From Firmicutes bacterium CAG:124 (GTDB lineage: Bacteria; Bacillota; Clostridia; Oscillospirales; Oscillospiraceae), in NCBI GenBank assembly GCA_000432135.1, contig HF990642.1:1645-8583 (forward strand): a stretch of 6,939 bases of DNA, given 5' to 3'. The notes beneath the pieces are model-generated. The model did not search any database. It saw nothing but the letters and a program-made list of their open reading frames with translations, and was not told the DNA's origin. Position numbers and translations under genes: made by a program. Shown here piece by piece: positions 5,005 to 6,939 of the stretch. How positions within the stretch are numbered: the first letter of the stretch is position 1; the number at the start of each line of letters is the position of its first letter.

Positions 5005-6359
5005 AGGAACTCAAACGCGGCGATACGCTTCAGGTGACAATCGAAGCCGCGACCGTGGACGGGACGGGCGTCGCCCGTGTCGACGGACAGGTCGTGTTCG
5101 TGCCCGGTGCGCTGCCGGGCGAATTGTGCAGAATCCGCATTGCGCACATCGGACGCTCGGCGGTCTTTGCCGAGATTCTGCGCGTGGAGCAGCCGTCGTC
5201 GCACCGCGTAGAGCCGGATTGCCCGTATTTTCCCAAATGCGGCGGCTGCGCGCTGCGGCACATGGATTATGCGCAGGAGCTGGAGCTTAAGCGCACGCAC
5301 GTCCACAGCTGCCTGACGCGCATCGGCGGCCAGACGCTCGCTTCCCTGCCCATCACCGGCGCAGAGCAGACCGACGGCTATCGGAACAAGGTGCAGTTCC
5401 CCGTGCAGGAGCAGAACGGAAAGCCCGTCGCGGGCTTTTTCGCCGGAAAAACGCACACGGTCATTCCGGCCGCGCACTGCCGCATCCAGCCGGACTGCGC
5501 CGAACGCATCCGCGCAGCCGTTCTGGACTGGATGCGCAAATACAGCATCCGCGCCTATGACGAGGCCGCGCATACCGGCTACATCCGGCATATTTATATC
5601 CGCTTCGGCGCGGAAAGCGGGCAGATCCTCGTCTGCATCACGGCCAACACACAGCAGCTGCCGAAGAAAAAGCAGCTCGTCCAGACGCTCCTCGCCGCCG
5701 AGCCGGGCATCACGACCATTGTCTTCTCCCCCAACACGAAAAAAGGCAATACCGTGCTCGGCACGGAATTTCTGCCGCTTTACGGTGACGGAACGATCAC
5801 CGACACGCTCTGCGGCCTGCAATTCCGACTCTCCGCGCCCGCGTTTTATCAGGTCAACCACGCGCAGGCCGAGCGTCTGTATGAAAAAGCCGCCGCGCTT
5901 GCCGGGCTGACCGGAGAAGAGACGGTGCTTGACCTCTACTGCGGCACGGGTACGATCACGCTCTGTCTTGCGCGGCACGCGAAAAAGGCCGTCGGCGTCG
6001 AGATTATCCCGCAGGCGATCGAAGACGCAAAATTTAATGCCGCACAGAACGGCATGGACAATGCGGAATTTTACTGCATGGATGCGGGCGCAGCTGCGAA
6101 GCTGCTGGCCGAGCGCGGCGAAAAGCCCGACGTGATCGTCGTCGACCCGCCGCGCAAGGGCGTAAGCGCCGACGTGATCGAGGCCATCGCCGCCATGCAG
6201 CCGCAGCGCGTCGTCTACGTCTCCTGCGACCCGGCCACCCTCGCCCGCGACGTGAAGCTGCTCACGGAAAAAGGCTACACCCTCCGCTCCGCCGAAGCGG
6301 TTGATCTTTTCCCAAAATGCGCGCATATTGAGACGGTTGTCTTACTATCCAAATTTTAG
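5001..6359 (+). CDS. rlmD: 23S rRNA (uracil-C5)-methyltransferase, RlmD/RlmCD type
   Basis: A SAM-dependent RNA m5U methyltransferase (RumA/TrmA family). Gram-positive members often methylate both U747 and U1939 of 23S rRNA, so RlmCD may be the apt name. The 452-residue form has: a TRAM RNA-binding domain (about 5-62, GTGVARVDGQVVFVPGALPGE); the 4Fe-4S cysteines C74, C80, C83 in CPYFPKCGGC and C160 in AAHC; a central domain; FYQVN (282-286); SAM motif I DLYCGTGTITL (311-321); VDPPRKG (381-387); the nucleophile C409 in YVSCDPATLARD; and the catalytic base E444 in HIETV. All key residues are present. The start is uncertain: GTG 4968 would add 11 residues (NVSRETF, from parS) but is one base from the Shine-Dalgarno; ATG 5001 fits the family length and the coupled-leader model. 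It is co-transcribed with the lipoprotein gene and ends in a strong terminator. Confidence 0.94.
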   Translation: MKELKRGDTLQVTIEAATVDGTGVARVDGQVVFVPGALPGELCRIRIAHIGRSAVFAEILRVEQPSSHRVEPDCPYFPKCGGCALRHMDYAQELELKRTHVHSCLTRIGGQTLASLPITGAEQTDGYRNKVQFPVQEQNGKPVAGFFAGKTHTVIPAAHCRIQPDCAERIRAAVLDWMRKYSIRAYDEAAHTGYIRHIYIRFGAESGQILVCITANTQQLPKKKQLVQTLLAAEPGITTIVFSPNTKKGNTVLGTEFLPLYGDGTITDTLCGLQFRLSAPAFYQVNHAQAERLYEKAAALAGLTGEETVLDLYCGTGTITLCLARHAKKAVGVEIIPQAIEDAKFNAAQNGMDNAEFYCMDAGAAAKLLAERGEKPDVIVVDPPRKGVSADVIEAIAAMQPQRVVYVSCDPATLARDVKLLTEKGYTLRSAEAVDLFPKCAHIETVVLLSKF

Positions 6360-6422
6360 GATAATTTAAACCCAAGCTATCCATCCACTTTTGCCGACCA
6401 GCGGTAAAAACAGAATATTGAC

Positions 6423-6456
6423 AAAACAGCAGGGAGAAAAACTCCCTGCTGTTTTT
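6423..6456 (+). terminator. Strong intrinsic terminator after the methyltransferase
   Basis: Perfect 14-base stem AAAACAGCAGGGAG (6423-6436) with CTCCCTGCTGTTTT (6442-6455), loop AAAAA, and a five-T run ending at 6456. It lies 63 bases after the methyltransferase stop and isolates the PadR promoter from it. The minus strand also has a T-run, so it could work both ways, though no minus-strand gene approaches from the right in this window. Confidence 0.93.
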
Positions 6457-6467
6457 AAAATTTACTA

Positions 6468-6503
6468 TTGAAATTTTCAAACTAGTGAATATAATACACT
6501 AGT
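6468..6503 (+). promoter_or_regulatory. PadR gene promoter with inverted-repeat operator
   Basis: TTGAAA (6468-6473), 16 bases, perfect TATAAT (6490-6495). The -10 box lies inside the nine-base gap between ACTAGTG (6481-6487) and CACTAGT (6497-6503), which are exact complements. A dimeric winged-helix repressor bound here would cover the -10. PadR proteins commonly repress their own operon, so this is the likely PadR operator. Confidence 0.78.
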
Positions 6504-6535
6504 GAAAGGACAAACCAAACGGAAAGGAGCTGCGG

Positions 6536-6862
6536 ATGAACACGCAACATAAAAAGGGCGTGCTGGAGCTGTGCGTGCTGTCGCTGCTGCACAAGCGCAA
6601 CTGCTATGGCTATGAGATCTCCGATTTCCTCTCCCAGCACATTGACATTGCGGATGGCACGGTCTATCCGATCCTGCGGAAGCTGAAGTCGGACGGTTTG
6701 CTCACGACCTATCTGCAGGAGGAAAGCGGCGGGCCGCCGCGCAAATATTACAAGCTCACGGAGCTTGGACGGGAAACGTATCAGAACGACCGTGCGGAAT
6801 ATCTGAACTTTGCACAGTCTGTCAGAAATCTGTTGGAGGATGCATACAATGAAGAAGCATGA
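6536..6862 (+). CDS. PadR-family transcriptional regulator
   Basis: A 108-residue PadR-type repressor of the short subfamily (winged helix plus one C-terminal dimerisation helix). Residues 7-20 KGVLELCVLSLLHK and YGYEI (24-28) form the first helices; ADGTVYPILRKLKSDGLL (39-56) is the recognition helix and wing start; GGPPRKYYKLTELGRE (65-80) is the wing; residues 81-107 are the dimer helix. All family landmarks are present and the length is normal. AAGGAG (6524-6529) sits six bases before the ATG. The upstream inverted repeat over the -10 box suggests autorepression. It overlaps the next gene by 14 bases, whose start resembles DUF1700, a common PadR partner encoding a membrane protein, often followed by a DUF4097 gene. 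The effector is unknown. Confidence 0.93.
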   Translation: MNTQHKKGVLELCVLSLLHKRNCYGYEISDFLSQHIDIADGTVYPILRKLKSDGLLTTYLQEESGGPPRKYYKLTELGRETYQNDRAEYLNFAQSVRNLLEDAYNEEA

Positions 6863-6939
6863 ATTTATGACGCGGCTTGCAAATGCGCTGCATAGCCCCT
6901 CATCAGTCTGCTCCGCTTCGCTCCGCAGCCAGCTTCCCC
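6849..6939 (+). CDS. DUF1700-like gene start, possibly interrupted by a repeat
   Basis: The frame starts at ATG 6849 within the end of the PadR gene, with GGAGGA (6835-6840) eight bases upstream, and runs off the window. The first 15 residues, MKKHEFMTRLANALH, resemble the opening of DUF1700 membrane proteins that often follow PadR genes. Where that family continues with a Leu-Pro and acidic stretch, this one reads SPSSVCSASLRSQLP, which looks like translation of a dispersed nucleotide repeat rather than protein. The frame remains open to the edge. Either the gene has been interrupted by a repeat after about 15 codons, making it a pseudogene, or this is a divergent short protein. The family call rests on few residues and on context. 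Confidence 0.5.
   Translation, partial: MKKHEFMTRLANALHSPSSVCSASLRSQLP
6896..6939. repeat. Possible dispersed repeat at the right edge
   Basis: CCCCTCATCAGTCTGC at the left and GCAGCCAGCTTCCCC at the right flank a CCGCTTCGC centre. On the minus strand it reads GGGGAAGCTGGC...GACTGATGAGGGG, the general shape of GGGGAAGCTG(stem)TGAGGGG repeats that I associate with Clostridia genomes. CTGC/GCAG and the central GC-TTC-GC can pair with mismatches between. It may continue past the window. The repeat nature is inferred from resemblance. Confidence 0.45.

Noticed and set aside
4977..6326. Very long open frame on the minus strand opposite the rRNA methyltransferase gene
   Set aside because: Its translation shows no family motif, it has no Shine-Dalgarno site, and it mirrors a gene with all catalytic residues intact. 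High GC at third positions commonly opens such frames.
6389..6409. Weak hairpin TTTTGCCG/CGGTAAAA after the methyltransferase stop
   Set aside because: It has one G-U pair and no T-run; the perfect hairpin at 6423-6456 is the terminator.

Overview
The window looks like chromosomal DNA of a GC-rich Clostridia member (Firmicutes), probably in the Oscillospiraceae/Ruminococcaceae. The basis is Shine-Dalgarno sites of the AGGAGG type before nearly every gene, SigA-like promoters, a Soj/Spo0J-type parAB pair with the parS sequence TGTTTCACGTGAAACA, a Firmicutes-style LexA, an RlmCD-like rRNA methyltransferase, a PadR gene followed by a DUF1700-like start, and dispersed GC-rich palindromes. The genus cannot be fixed from this sequence alone.

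Layout. Bases 1-2419, minus strand: a tight cluster parA (soj) > parB (spo0J) > a membrane-anchored coiled-coil protein of unknown function > serS (only its first 43 codons are in the window). Junctions are short or overlapping, and a SigA-like promoter lies before parA. Bases 2420-2761: a 0.34 kb gene-free stretch with a perfect parS site, a dispersed-type palindrome, a nested inverted repeat and the lexA terminator. Bases 2762-4299, minus strand: lexA, with a candidate self-operator on its promoter, and upstream of it a PflX/PflA-like radical SAM protein. Bases 4300-4404: back-to-back promoters with overlapping -35 boxes. Bases 4405-6359, plus strand: a small lipoprotein, then an RlmD/RlmCD-type 23S rRNA m5U methyltransferase, with a second perfect parS between them. 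A strong hairpin terminator follows. Bases 6468 to the end, plus strand: a PadR regulator whose promoter has its -10 box inside a perfect inverted repeat, then a 14-base overlap into a DUF1700-like gene. After about 15 codons that gene turns into what looks like a dispersed repeat.

How it fits together. ParA, ParB and two parS sites 2.5 kb apart form a chromosome partition module, suggesting an origin-proximal location. The lexA gene is probably autoregulated and is isolated from parA by a terminator. The second parS is the most unusual point: it lies inside a 10-codon open frame (MFHVKHSTQL) that has the best Shine-Dalgarno site in the area, and its stop overlaps the methyltransferase ATG as ATGA. 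A partition site may therefore also serve as a translationally coupled leader. I see no CRISPR array, tRNA, rRNA, phage gene or transposase, and no obvious wholly new multi-gene system.
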